This document shows positions 42,411 to 50,943 of a stretch of 64,000 nucleotides of DNA, in pieces (position 1 is the first letter of the stretch; every line of letters starts with the position of its first letter). The notes under the pieces are model-generated. The model saw nothing but the letters and a program-made list of their open reading frames with translations. It made no database searches and was not told where the DNA came from. The translations under genes were made by a program, and so were the position numbers. This DNA comes from an uncultured Eubacteriales bacterium (GTDB taxonomy: Bacteria; Bacillota; Clostridia; Christensenellales; CAG-314), in NCBI GenBank assembly GCA_948938605.1, contig CARAIG010000057.1:1-64000 (forward strand), given 5' to 3'.

Positions 42411-43844
42411 ATGAAAATATTTAATTTGTTAAATGTGCTTAATCTTGACAAACAGCAACTTATAATTATTGCGGGTTTGGCGGCAGTTTTTGTAGTGCTG
42501 GTTATCGTTATAGTAGCGGTAAGCGTTTCGCGTAAAAAGCGTAAAAGTAAGTCGCTTACGCAATTAAAAGACAAGGAAACGGACAATCAAATTAAACAAG
42601 ATACCGTTCAACTTAAACAGGACGAAGTAACGCAAAACGTTATCGAACAACACGCCGAACAGCAACCCGCAACGGACGAAGCAATTGCAGACGAACCGGT
42701 TGCCGACATTGAAACCGTTGACGAATCGGCTACGGACGACGCTGTTGTTGAGCAAACGCTTTTGCCCGACGAAGTTGCTTTTGTTGACGAAGCGGACGAC
42801 GAAACGGACGACGACGATGACGAAATTTCCCAAGACGAACTTGACGAATTGGCGTCTGCCGACGACGAAAACGCCGACGACGTTGAAGAAGAAGTTACCG
42901 TTCAACTTGCCGACGACGGTGACGGCACAAGCGACATCGTATTCCGTCGCGTCATATACAACCGTAGCTTTTTAGCGCGCATAACGCAAGCAAGCGACGA
43001 AGTTAAGGACAGATATTCCGATTTAAAAAACTATTTGCTTTCCTTCAACAAAGTTAAGTCGTCAATAAGTTGGAAGCACGAAAGTTTCCGTTTGGGACGT
43101 AACACGTTTGCATGTTTTGTAATGCGCGGCAAAAAACTGTGCTTGCGCTTTGCAACCGATCCTAAGCGTTTTGACGACACAAAGTACAAGGTTATAGACT
43201 TGTCTATCCGCAGTCCCAAAAGCAAACAGCCTTGCTTGTACCGCATAACAAGCGACCGCAAAGTAAAGTTTGCTAAGGAAATTATCGATATGCTAACGGG
43301 GGAATTAGCCAGCGAAAAACTTGCCGATTCCGTTTACGAAAACTACGTAATGCCTTACCGTACTACGGACGAACTTATCGAAGCCGATTTGATTCGCGTT
43401 AAAATTATCGAAGGCGTGGAAAATGCCGAAGTAAAGGTGGACGACGTCGAGGAATTAAAGGAAATAGTGCGCCAAACCGAAGCACTGCCCAAGCGCGACT
43501 TTAAAATTTTGGAAAAAGTGGAAGTTAACGAAGTGGATGTTATGAGCGACGAACAAGCCAAGGAAATTATCGAGTACAAGGTTGTCAAGCGTAAAAAGTC
43601 CAAGGGCAGTAAGGGCATTATTAACATCGACGTTCTTTCCAAAAAGTTCCAAGCAGGTTCGTTAATCAATTTGGATATCCTGCGCGAAAGGCGTATTATC
43701 CCTAACAACGTCAACTACTTAAAAGTGCTTGCAAACGGCATTTTGGACAAACCCTTAATTGTCGAAGCGGACGACTTTTCAATGCAAGCGGTAAAAATGA
43801 TAGCCCTAACCGGCGGTAGAGTAATCCGCACCAACAACCAATAA
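42411..43844 (+). CDS. Membrane-anchored acidic protein with uL15-like C-terminal domain
   Basis: 477 aa. One transmembrane helix at about 16-41 followed by an RKKRK stop-transfer. Residues about 60-180 are a very acidic, disordered linker (Asp, Glu and Gln-rich). Residues about 185-290 are a compact basic domain ('YSDLKNYLLSFNKVKSSISWKHES', 'GKKLCLRFATDPK'), seen in other Clostridia proteins but unnamed to me. Residues about 400-477 resemble the C-terminal half of ribosomal protein uL15: 'INIDVLSKKFQAGSLINLDIL', 'LKVLANGILDKPLIVEA', 'FSMQAVKMIALTGGRVI'. It is not a ribosomal protein, because the N-terminal rRNA-binding arm is missing. Function unknown; a ribosome- or RNA-linked membrane role is inference. 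Confidence 0.82.
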   Translation: MKIFNLLNVLNLDKQQLIIIAGLAAVFVVLVIVIVAVSVSRKKRKSKSLTQLKDKETDNQIKQDTVQLKQDEVTQNVIEQHAEQQPATDEAIADEPVADIETVDESATDDAVVEQTLLPDEVAFVDEADDETDDDDDEISQDELDELASADDENADDVEEEVTVQLADDGDGTSDIVFRRVIYNRSFLARITQASDEVKDRYSDLKNYLLSFNKVKSSISWKHESFRLGRNTFACFVMRGKKLCLRFATDPKRFDDTKYKVIDLSIRSPKSKQPCLYRITSDRKVKFAKEIIDMLTGELASEKLADSVYENYVMPYRTTDELIEADLIRVKIIEGVENAEVKVDDVEELKEIVRQTEALPKRDFKILEKVEVNEVDVMSDEQAKEIIEYKVVKRKKSKGSKGIINIDVLSKKFQAGSLINLDILRERRIIPNNVNYLKVLANGILDKPLIVEADDFSMQAVKMIALTGGRVIRTNNQ

Positions 43845-43858
43845 CGGTAATTTTTATA

Positions 43859-43904
43859 AAAACAGTTGCAACAAGGAATAGGTATACCTTTTGCAACTGT
43901 TTTG
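43859..43904 (+). terminator. Intrinsic terminator
   Basis: AAAACAGTTGCAA / TTGCAACTGTTTT 13-bp arms with inner AAGG/CCTT, then TGTT. Confidence 0.85.
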
Positions 43905-43961
43905 TTATCTATTATTCATAACAATGCTTTTGCCAAACCAACATTTTAATTGCAAAAACAC

Positions 43962-43990
43962 TTGAAATTTTCGTCAAAATATTGTACAAT
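43962..43990 (+). promoter_or_regulatory. Promoter of ppdK
   Basis: TTGAAA (43962-43967), 17 nt, TACAAT (43985-43990); start near 43997. Confidence 0.7.
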
Positions 43991-44051
43991 GTCCTTGTTT
44001 GGGGCTTGTCCCTAATCAATGCAGACAAATTTATTTTGGAGGAATAACAAA

Positions 44052-46694
44052 GTGGCAAAAAAGTATACTTATTTGTTTAGCGAAGGCGACGCGTCAATGC
44101 GCGAACTTCTCGGCGGTAAAGGCGCAAACCTTGCGGAAATGACTAAAATCGGTCTTCCCGTTCCCCAAGGATTTACCATTAGTACCGAAGCCTGCACGCA
44201 ATATTACGAAGACGGCAGACACATCAACGACGAAATCAAGGGTCAAATTATGGACTACATCGTCAAGATGGAAAAAATCACCGGTAAAAAGTTCGGTGAC
44301 AAGGAAAACCCCTTGCTTGTATCCGTTCGTAGCGGTGCGCGTGCATCCATGCCCGGAATGATGGACACAATTTTGAACCTTGGTTTAAACGAGGAAGTTG
44401 TTGAAACATTAGCAAAGAAGAGCGGTAACCCCCGTTGGGCGTATGACTGCTACCGTCGTTTCATCCAAATGTTCTCCGACGTTGTTATGGAAGTAGGCAA
44501 AAAGTATTTCGAAGTGCTTATTGACGAAATGAAGAAAAAACGCGGTGTAGTTAACGACGTTGACCTTACCGCAGATGACCTTAAAGAACTTGCTAACCAA
44601 TTCAAGGCGGAATACAAAGCAAAAATCGGAAAGGAATTCCCCAAAGACCCCAAAGAACAACTCTTTGCGGCAGTTGAAGCGGTATTCCGCAGCTGGGACA
44701 ACCCCCGCGCCAACATCTACCGTATGGACCACGACATTCCCTATTCGTGGGGTACAGCAGTTAACGTACAAATGATGGCGTTCGGTAACATGGGCGACGA
44801 TTGCGGAACAGGCGTTGCATTTACCCGTAACCCCGCAACGGGCGAAAAGGGCTTAATGGGCGAATTTTTGATGAACGCTCAAGGCGAAGACGTTGTTGCA
44901 GGCGTCCGTACACCTATGCACATCGACCAAATGGCAAAAATTTTGCCCGACGTATACAAGCAATTCCTTGAAGTTTGCGACACGTTGGAACACCATTACA
45001 GAGATATGCAGGATATGGAATTTACTATCGAACAAGGTAAACTCTATATGCTTCAAACCCGTAACGGCAAGCGTACTGCGGCAGCCGCAATCAAAATTGC
45101 TTGCGACTTAATCGACGAAGGTATGATTACCGAACAGGAAGCTTTAATGCAAATCGACGCTAAGTCGCTTGATATGTTGCTTCACCCGACGTTTGACGCT
45201 AAGGCATTAGCCGACGCCGACAAAAACAACGTTGTAGGTAAAGGTATCGCTGCAAGTCCGGGAGCTGCTGCCGGTACTATCGTATTCACTCCGGAAGACG
45301 CAGTAGAACTCGGCAAACAAAAGAAAAAGGTTATTCTTGTCCGTCTTGAAACTTCTCCCGAAGATATTGAAGGTATGAAGTTTGCACAAGGTATCTTAAC
45401 CGTTCGCGGCGGACAAACTTCTCACGCAGCGGTTGTTGCCCGCGGTATGGGTACTTGCTGTGTATCCGGTTGCGGCGACATCAAAATGGACGAAGCTAAC
45501 AAGTGCTTCGAACTTGGCGGAAAAATGTTCCGCGAAGGCGACGCATTGTCTTTGGACGGTTCCACAGGTAAAATTTACGACATCGCAATTAAAACCGTTC
45601 CCGCCGATCCTTCCAGCGGATACTTCGGACGTATTATGAAACTTGCCGACAAGTATAAGCAATTGGAAGTACGTACCAATGCGGATACTCCCTCCGACGC
45701 TCAAAACGCTGCACGTTTAGGCGCACAAGGTATCGGTTTGTGCCGTACCGAACACATGTTCTTCGGCGAAGGACGTATCGACAAAATCCGCGAAATGATC
45801 GTTTCCGAAACAGTTGAGGAACGCGAAGCGGCTTTGGCAAAGATCGAACCCTTGCAACAAGCAGACTTCGAAGGACTTATGGAAGCATTGGAAGGCAAAC
45901 CCGTTATTATCCGTTACCTTGACCCCCCGCTTCACGAATTTGTTCCCACAGCAGAAAAGGACATTGAAGAACTTGCTAAAAGACAAGGCAAAACGGTTGC
46001 GCAAGTTAAGCAAATTTGCAACAGCTTGCACGAATTTAACCCCATGATGGGTCACCGCGGATGCCGTCTTGCAGTAACCTATCCCGAAATTGCCGTTATG
46101 CAAACTAAGGCTGTTATCAAGGCCGCTTTGGCAGTACACAAACGTCACCCCAAATGGCACGTTGTTCCCGAAATTATGATTCCGTTGGTAGGCGAAGTTA
46201 AGGAACTTGCTTACGTTAAAAAGATTGTTTGCGAAACTGCCGACAAAGTAATTAAGGAATCTAAATGCAAGCTAACCTATCAAGTAGGTACTATGATCGA
46301 AATCCCGCGTGCGGCTCTTACAGCAGACGAAATCGCTAAGGAAGCAGAATTTTTCAGCTTCGGTACAAACGACCTTACTCAAATGACGTTCGGTTTCAGC
46401 CGTGACGACGCAAGCAAATTCTTGCCCAGTTACTACGGTGCAAAGATTTACGAAAGCGATCCGTTCGCCCGTCTTGATACAGTAGGCGTAGGCAAGTTGA
46501 TGAAGATGGCAGTAACGCTCGGCCGCGAAACCCGTCCCGAACTTCAATGCGGTATCTGCGGCGAACACGGCGGCGATCCTTCGAGTATCGAATTCGCTCA
46601 CAAGATCGGTTTGACATACGTTTCCTGCTCGCCTTTCCGCGTACCCATTGCACGTTTGGCAGCAGCGCAAGCGGCTATCAAATTTCCCCGTTAG
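44052..46694 (+). CDS. ppdK: Pyruvate, phosphate dikinase
   Basis: 880 aa from GTG 44052 (GGAGGA 8 nt upstream; an in-frame ATG at 44019 precedes that site). The ATP-grasp domain is at about 1-340 ('LGGKGANLAEM', 'VSVRSGARASMPGMMDT'). The swivelling domain has phospho-His458 in 'GGQTSHAAVVARGMG'. The PEP-binding TIM barrel is at about 510-880, with 'GLCRTEHMFF' and the catalytic Cys in 'QCGICGEHGGD'. It interconverts pyruvate + ATP + Pi and PEP + AMP + PPi. Codon use shows more C-ending and AAC/AAG codons than neighbours, as expected of a highly expressed gene. Confidence 0.98.
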   Translation: MAKKYTYLFSEGDASMRELLGGKGANLAEMTKIGLPVPQGFTISTEACTQYYEDGRHINDEIKGQIMDYIVKMEKITGKKFGDKENPLLVSVRSGARASMPGMMDTILNLGLNEEVVETLAKKSGNPRWAYDCYRRFIQMFSDVVMEVGKKYFEVLIDEMKKKRGVVNDVDLTADDLKELANQFKAEYKAKIGKEFPKDPKEQLFAAVEAVFRSWDNPRANIYRMDHDIPYSWGTAVNVQMMAFGNMGDDCGTGVAFTRNPATGEKGLMGEFLMNAQGEDVVAGVRTPMHIDQMAKILPDVYKQFLEVCDTLEHHYRDMQDMEFTIEQGKLYMLQTRNGKRTAAAAIKIACDLIDEGMITEQEALMQIDAKSLDMLLHPTFDAKALADADKNNVVGKGIAASPGAAAGTIVFTPEDAVELGKQKKKVILVRLETSPEDIEGMKFAQGILTVRGGQTSHAAVVARGMGTCCVSGCGDIKMDEANKCFELGGKMFREGDALSLDGSTGKIYDIAIKTVPADPSSGYFGRIMKLADKYKQLEVRTNADTPSDAQNAARLGAQGIGLCRTEHMFFGEGRIDKIREMIVSETVEEREAALAKIEPLQQADFEGLMEALEGKPVIIRYLDPPLHEFVPTAEKDIEELAKRQGKTVAQVKQICNSLHEFNPMMGHRGCRLAVTYPEIAVMQTKAVIKAALAVHKRHPKWHVVPEIMIPLVGEVKELAYVKKIVCETADKVIKESKCKLTYQVGTMIEIPRAALTADEIAKEAEFFSFGTNDLTQMTFGFSRDDASKFLPSYYGAKIYESDPFARLDTVGVGKLMKMAVTLGRETRPELQCGICGEHGGDPSSIEFAHKIGLTYVSCSPFRVPIARLAAAQAAIKFPR

Positions 46695-46708
46695 TAATTG
46701 CGGATAAA

Positions 46709-46743
46709 CACAAAAAGGAAGGTTTACGCCTTCCTTTTTTGTG
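46709..46743 (+). terminator. Intrinsic terminator of ppdK
   Basis: CACAAAAAGGAAGG / CCTTCCTTTTTTGTG arms around a 6-nt loop, with an embedded T run. Confidence 0.92.
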
Positions 46744-46867
46744 CACAAGGTGCGCAATGCAAGCAAAATCAAAGTTACATATAAACAATTATGTTGTAGC
46801 TATGCTGAGTGCTAAGCGGTAGCATACGTAACGTTAAAAATTTGCAAACAATTAAAAAGGAGTTTTT

Positions 46868-47422
46868 ATGCAAAAAGAATATATGTCTGCGGCTGTAGCG
46901 TTGCAAAAATTAAAAGACGGCAACAAAGTTTATCTCAACAGTATTACAAGCGTTGGGGATGTTTCACCGTCAAAACGGCTTTATACAAGCCAAAACGGGC
47001 AAGCTCCGTATGCCGTTGTCGTAACCTGCTCCGATTCGCGGGTAATTCCCGAAAGTATTTTTTCGGCGGGCATAGGCGATTTATTCGTTGTGCGCGTAGC
47101 CGGCAACGTTATAGATAACAATCAACTAGGCAGTATCGAATACGCCGTCGAACACTTGCATTGCCGTTTGGTTGTCGTCCTCGGACATACGCAATGCGGT
47201 GCGGTAGGTGCTTCCTTAAAGCAAAACGGCGGTTATGTAAAATTTATTACGGACGAAATCCGCTCGGCAATCGGCGACGAAAAGGACGATGTTAAAGCAA
47301 GCATACTTAACGTCAAACACAGCGTTGCAAAAATATGCAATTCGCTAAACAAAACGGACGGACTAACCGTTTGCGGTGCAATTTACCGCACCGATAGCGG
47401 TATTGTCGATTTCGACTTGTAA
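46868..47422 (+). CDS. Beta-class carbonic anhydrase
   Basis: 184 aa. Zinc ligands Cys54 (in TCSDSR, with Asp56 and Arg58 forming the catalytic pair), His107 and Cys110 (in GHTQCGAVG). The C-terminus 'VCGAIYRTDSGIVDF' is typical. It interconverts CO2 and bicarbonate in the cytoplasm. AAGGAG is upstream. It may supply bicarbonate to carboxylases; no carboxylase gene is adjacent. Confidence 0.95.
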   Translation: MQKEYMSAAVALQKLKDGNKVYLNSITSVGDVSPSKRLYTSQNGQAPYAVVVTCSDSRVIPESIFSAGIGDLFVVRVAGNVIDNNQLGSIEYAVEHLHCRLVVVLGHTQCGAVGASLKQNGGYVKFITDEIRSAIGDEKDDVKASILNVKHSVAKICNSLNKTDGLTVCGAIYRTDSGIVDFDL

Positions 47423-47515
47423 ATTTAATATTTTTACAGTGTATTTACATCCGACCTAGACTGTGTTAAAATAATTAAGATGTAAAAAATATAACCGTTC
47501 AAATAGGAGTCCAGT

Positions 47516-49948
47516 GTGATAAGTTTAAAAGATGTCAGTAAAACCTACAAAACAAAATCCAAATCCGAAACGCAAGCGTTAAAGGATGTAAGCCTGAATT
47601 TTGCCAACTGCGGTATGGTATTTATACTCGGCAAAAGCGGCAGCGGAAAGTCTACTTTGCTAAATTTACTTGGCGGTTTAGACAGCCCTACAAGCGGAGA
47701 AATTTTTGTCGACGGTGAAAATATGCAACATTTTTCACAACGCGATTACGATACCTACCGCAACAATTACGTAGGCTTTATTTTTCAAGAATTTAATTTG
47801 CTTTCGGACTTTAACGTCCGCGATAACGTGGCTCTTACATTAAAACTCACCCAAACGGACAATGCGGACGGAAAAGTCACTGATGCGTTAAAGCAAGTCG
47901 AGTTGAACGAAGAATACTTAAACCGCCGCATCGACGAAATGTCTGGCGGCGAAAAACAGCGCATTACCATTGCCCGCGCCATTATTAAGGACAGTAAAAT
48001 TATCCTTGCCGATGAACCCACAGGCAACCTCGATTCAGCAACGGGCGAAAGTATTTGGAATATATTAAAAAACTTGTCCCGCGAACGTTTGGTTGTGGTA
48101 GTGTCGCACGACCGCGAAAGCGCCGAAAAGTATGCCGATAGGATAATTGAAATTGCCGACGGACAAATCGTTGCGGATAGTGACGAGTTGCAGGAGCAAA
48201 TAATTACGGACGAAAAAACCTTTGTTTCAACAAAGCAAGGACTGTCGTTTGGCGCCCGTTTAAAAATGGGTTACAATACTTTGCGATTGCGTAAAGCAAA
48301 AACCGTCAGCGTAATATTGCTTGTAGTATTCAGTATTTTATTATTGCTTATTACGCAGATGTGTTTGTGTTTTTCGTCTGAACTGACATTGGCAAAGTAT
48401 ATACAGCAGTACGATTTAACACATTTTACTGTGTCGCAAGGATATGTTTCCGGTTACAGTAAATTGTTTAATAGGTATAGCTGCATAATGAAAAACAGCA
48501 CAAAGCAATACATTGAAAACAACTGTTTAAGTATAAACAACGGTATTATTAAAAGCAAACAAGATATTTTTGATATGGGGCTTTCGTTTGTGGGCGAAGC
48601 GTTGGAAATTGACGACAATTCGTACTATATTACCTCTACGGAATTAGAAAACGGTTATAGTTGGGGAACGGGTGTTGTGGAAGTTGACGGGGAGTTTGTG
48701 GAAATAATCAAGGAACAGCATCCGCCCGAGTTTTTAATAGGTAAAAAAGTCAACCTATGTAATATGTTTTATTCGCAAGATCATATTTTAGCGGGAATTA
48801 TCAATTTTGACGATATGTTAATTAATCCTACGTTTCCGCAATGTTTCCGCACCGAAAATTTTGAAGACGGCCATTTTGCTCGCGACATAAATTTCAACAG
48901 AACCGACCCCAAAGAGGTCACTATGCAATTGTCGGGAAACAATTATGAAGATGAACTTGAAATAACAGACTATATTGATGGTTTTATATCTTATAAAACA
49001 AGCGTAATAGTAACGGCAGGCGGAATAATATCCAATAATAACGGATTTGCGCTTGCCGACAACGAAATTGTTTTGACTTACGAGATGTACGCCGGTTTGT
49101 TCCAAGCCGATTCCAAATGGTCTTATATCAATTCCGATTTAACTCAATTGCGTAATATACCGTCGGAAATAGGCAAAACGTTCAATTTAAAGTTTCAAGA
49201 ATACGATACAAACGAATTGTTGGTAGATTACGGCGAAGTAAAACTTGCGGGCGTGGCTTTCCACAAAAACGACTTGCATTTAGAAAGTTTTGTAAACAAG
49301 ATGTGTTGCAGTAAAAAAATGCTTCGACGCATTAATTTGGATTTGTCCCCGTCGAATATTTTAGTGTCGGCGGACTCGGTAAAAAACTTAAACAATTTTG
49401 TAACAACTTTGCGCAAAGAATATTTAGGATATATTGTCAGTGTGGGCACTATCGAAACAACGTCGTATACGGGACAAAGTACTAATGAAGTAGATGTTGC
49501 TAATATGATCTATGAATTTGAGGAAACTATAAAGTTGCTTTCGATTGTGTTTGCAGTAATATGTATCATATTGCTTATAGTCCTTATACTACTTGTAATC
49601 AATCTAATTTCTTTTAGCATTGCAAACCGAAAAAAGGAAATAGGTATTTTGTCCGCGCTCGGCACATCCAACAAAGATATTACAAGTATATTTTTGCTTG
49701 AAACATTAATTATTTCTGCAATAAGTTTTGCAATAATTCTTGTAATGGTGTTTGTTTTCGCGTGGGCGTTTAACAGTATTCTGAGCAGAGGGTACTTGCT
49801 TAACATTGTTTTCCCGTTCCTTCGCGTAGATTTGATTACCGTTGCAACATTGATTGCAATGTCATTCGGCTTGCTTTTGCTTGCGGCGTTGATACCAATC
49901 CGTAAGATTATAAAACTAAAACCCATTGATGCTATACGGAATGTTTAA
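47516..49948 (+). CDS. Fused ABC ATPase-FtsX permease (MacB-like)
   Basis: 810 aa starting at GTG 47516 (TAGGAGT upstream). ABC domain about 1-225: Walker A 'GKSGSGKST', signature 'MSGGEKQR', Walker B 'LADEPTGNLDS', H-loop 'VVSHDRE'. A transmembrane helix at about 260-285 is followed by a large outer domain (about 290-670) and three helices at about 680-710, 735-765 and 780-803, the FtsX/MacB arrangement. Such type VII exporters act mechanically on outer-face substrates, such as peptides, lipoproteins or antimicrobials. ATPase and permease on one chain in this order is common in Clostridia. No two-component system is adjacent. Confidence 0.93.
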   Translation: MISLKDVSKTYKTKSKSETQALKDVSLNFANCGMVFILGKSGSGKSTLLNLLGGLDSPTSGEIFVDGENMQHFSQRDYDTYRNNYVGFIFQEFNLLSDFNVRDNVALTLKLTQTDNADGKVTDALKQVELNEEYLNRRIDEMSGGEKQRITIARAIIKDSKIILADEPTGNLDSATGESIWNILKNLSRERLVVVVSHDRESAEKYADRIIEIADGQIVADSDELQEQIITDEKTFVSTKQGLSFGARLKMGYNTLRLRKAKTVSVILLVVFSILLLLITQMCLCFSSELTLAKYIQQYDLTHFTVSQGYVSGYSKLFNRYSCIMKNSTKQYIENNCLSINNGIIKSKQDIFDMGLSFVGEALEIDDNSYYITSTELENGYSWGTGVVEVDGEFVEIIKEQHPPEFLIGKKVNLCNMFYSQDHILAGIINFDDMLINPTFPQCFRTENFEDGHFARDINFNRTDPKEVTMQLSGNNYEDELEITDYIDGFISYKTSVIVTAGGIISNNNGFALADNEIVLTYEMYAGLFQADSKWSYINSDLTQLRNIPSEIGKTFNLKFQEYDTNELLVDYGEVKLAGVAFHKNDLHLESFVNKMCCSKKMLRRINLDLSPSNILVSADSVKNLNNFVTTLRKEYLGYIVSVGTIETTSYTGQSTNEVDVANMIYEFEETIKLLSIVFAVICIILLIVLILLVINLISFSIANRKKEIGILSALGTSNKDITSIFLLETLIISAISFAIILVMVFVFAWAFNSILSRGYLLNIVFPFLRVDLITVATLIAMSFGLLLLAALIPIRKIIKLKPIDAIRNV

Positions 49949-49969
49949 AAGTTGATAGTATTTAGATTT

Positions 49970-50001
49970 AAAACCCATACTAAATATGGGTTTTATTTTT
50001 T
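49970..50001 (+). terminator. Intrinsic terminator of the ABC gene
   Basis: AAAACCCATA / TATGGGTTTT perfect 10-bp arms, then ATTTTTTTAG. Confidence 0.92.
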
Positions 50002-50116
50002 TAGTATGAGTAAAAAACAGATTGCAAGGTTTAACTAACTTATATTTTTATAATCTCACGTTGCTAGTCTAATCAAATTGATTTTTTCGACATAATATTA
50101 CATTTTTTCTATTTTA

Positions 50117-50145
50117 TTGACACAAGCACCGTTATTTGCTACAAT
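50117..50145 (+). promoter_or_regulatory. Promoter of the small structured RNA
   Basis: TTGACA (50117-50122), 17 nt, TACAAT (50140-50145). The start is expected near 50152, exactly at the base of the long stem. Confidence 0.8.
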
Positions 50146-50150
50146 ATACT

Positions 50151-50336
50151 CGCCAAATCAAAATTGAATAGTTTTAATGTCCCAAGGGTATAGTTTTAAG
50201 GTAGAACTATACTCAATAATCGTATATAAAAATCCCTTGGGCGATTTCAATTTTGGTTTGGCGACTGAATTACGATTAATGGTATATTCTACGGCGCCGT
50301 TTTTCGTAATGAAAACGGTGCCCTTTTTATTTTTTC
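50151..50336 (+). ncRNA. Candidate structured small RNA, about 180 nt
   Basis: Stem P1: 50151-50168 (CGCCAAATCAAAATTGAA) pairs with 50246-50263, 17 Watson-Crick pairs plus one A-C mismatch. P2: CCCAAGGG (50181-50188) with CCCTTGGG (50234-50241). P3: TATAGTT (50189-50195) with AACTATA (50205-50211). A terminator GGCGCCGTTTT/AAAACGGTGCC (50293-50322) with a T run ends the unit. No ORF of note. It lies in a 1-kb gap between the ABC exporter and the giant surface gene; the remainder (50337-50790) shows no gene. A 6S-like regulator or a new class are both possible. Confidence 0.65.
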
Positions 50337-50792
50337 AGCAAAGGCGAACTTAATTGCAGTGGGATACGCTCCGACCATTTTTTGCAGTGTTTTAATTTTA
50401 CGCTGTTCACAGTGTATACTGTTAAAAACTAATAGGCTCGGTATTTAAAATTGCAAAGCATATTGGCGATACTGCCATAAATACAATACGGGTAATATAA
50501 CATACGTAACGGCAGTTAATGATGACTAACTGCGTTTAAGCTGTTATTACATCGTTTCGTGTAGCAAGGTTTACAATATATGTACGATATAGTAATCCTG
50601 TATAGTGCAATTTTGTTGTTTTATGGCTGACCTTGTGTTGAATTTTAGACAAAACTTCATACAATGGACATATATATGTGAATTTTGGTTGGCATTTTGA
50701 CGTAAAAACTTACATAATACACGTATTTGTTGCAAAATTGTTTAAATAAAGTTAAATTAAGGCATATTTCGCTCAATTATGTCACAAATACC

Positions 50793-50823
50793 TTGACAGG
50801 GGGGGGGTATAAGTGAATATAAT
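50793..50823 (+). promoter_or_regulatory. Promoter of the giant gene with a nine-G spacer tract
   Basis: TTGACA (50793-50798), then nine G (50799-50807), and TATAAT (50818-50823). The spacer is 19 nt, while every other good sigma-70-type promoter found here has 17. The start would be near 50830, giving a leader of about 114 nt that has a small GTTGG/CCAAC hairpin followed by ATTTTTT (50880-50902). Confidence 0.7.
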
Positions 50824-50943
50824 AGTTACTAAGATTTTTTATAATTTAATGATAGATAAGCAACTGTCAGCAATTAAAAGTTGGAATTTGCCAACATTTT
50901 TTGCTTGTTTTTAGACCGACGTGTCTAGGAGGTTTGGGTAGAA

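Noticed and set aside
42411..43844. A true ribosomal protein uL15
   Set aside because: Only the C-terminal fold resembles uL15; the transmembrane anchor and missing Gly/Arg-rich arm exclude a ribosomal role as such.
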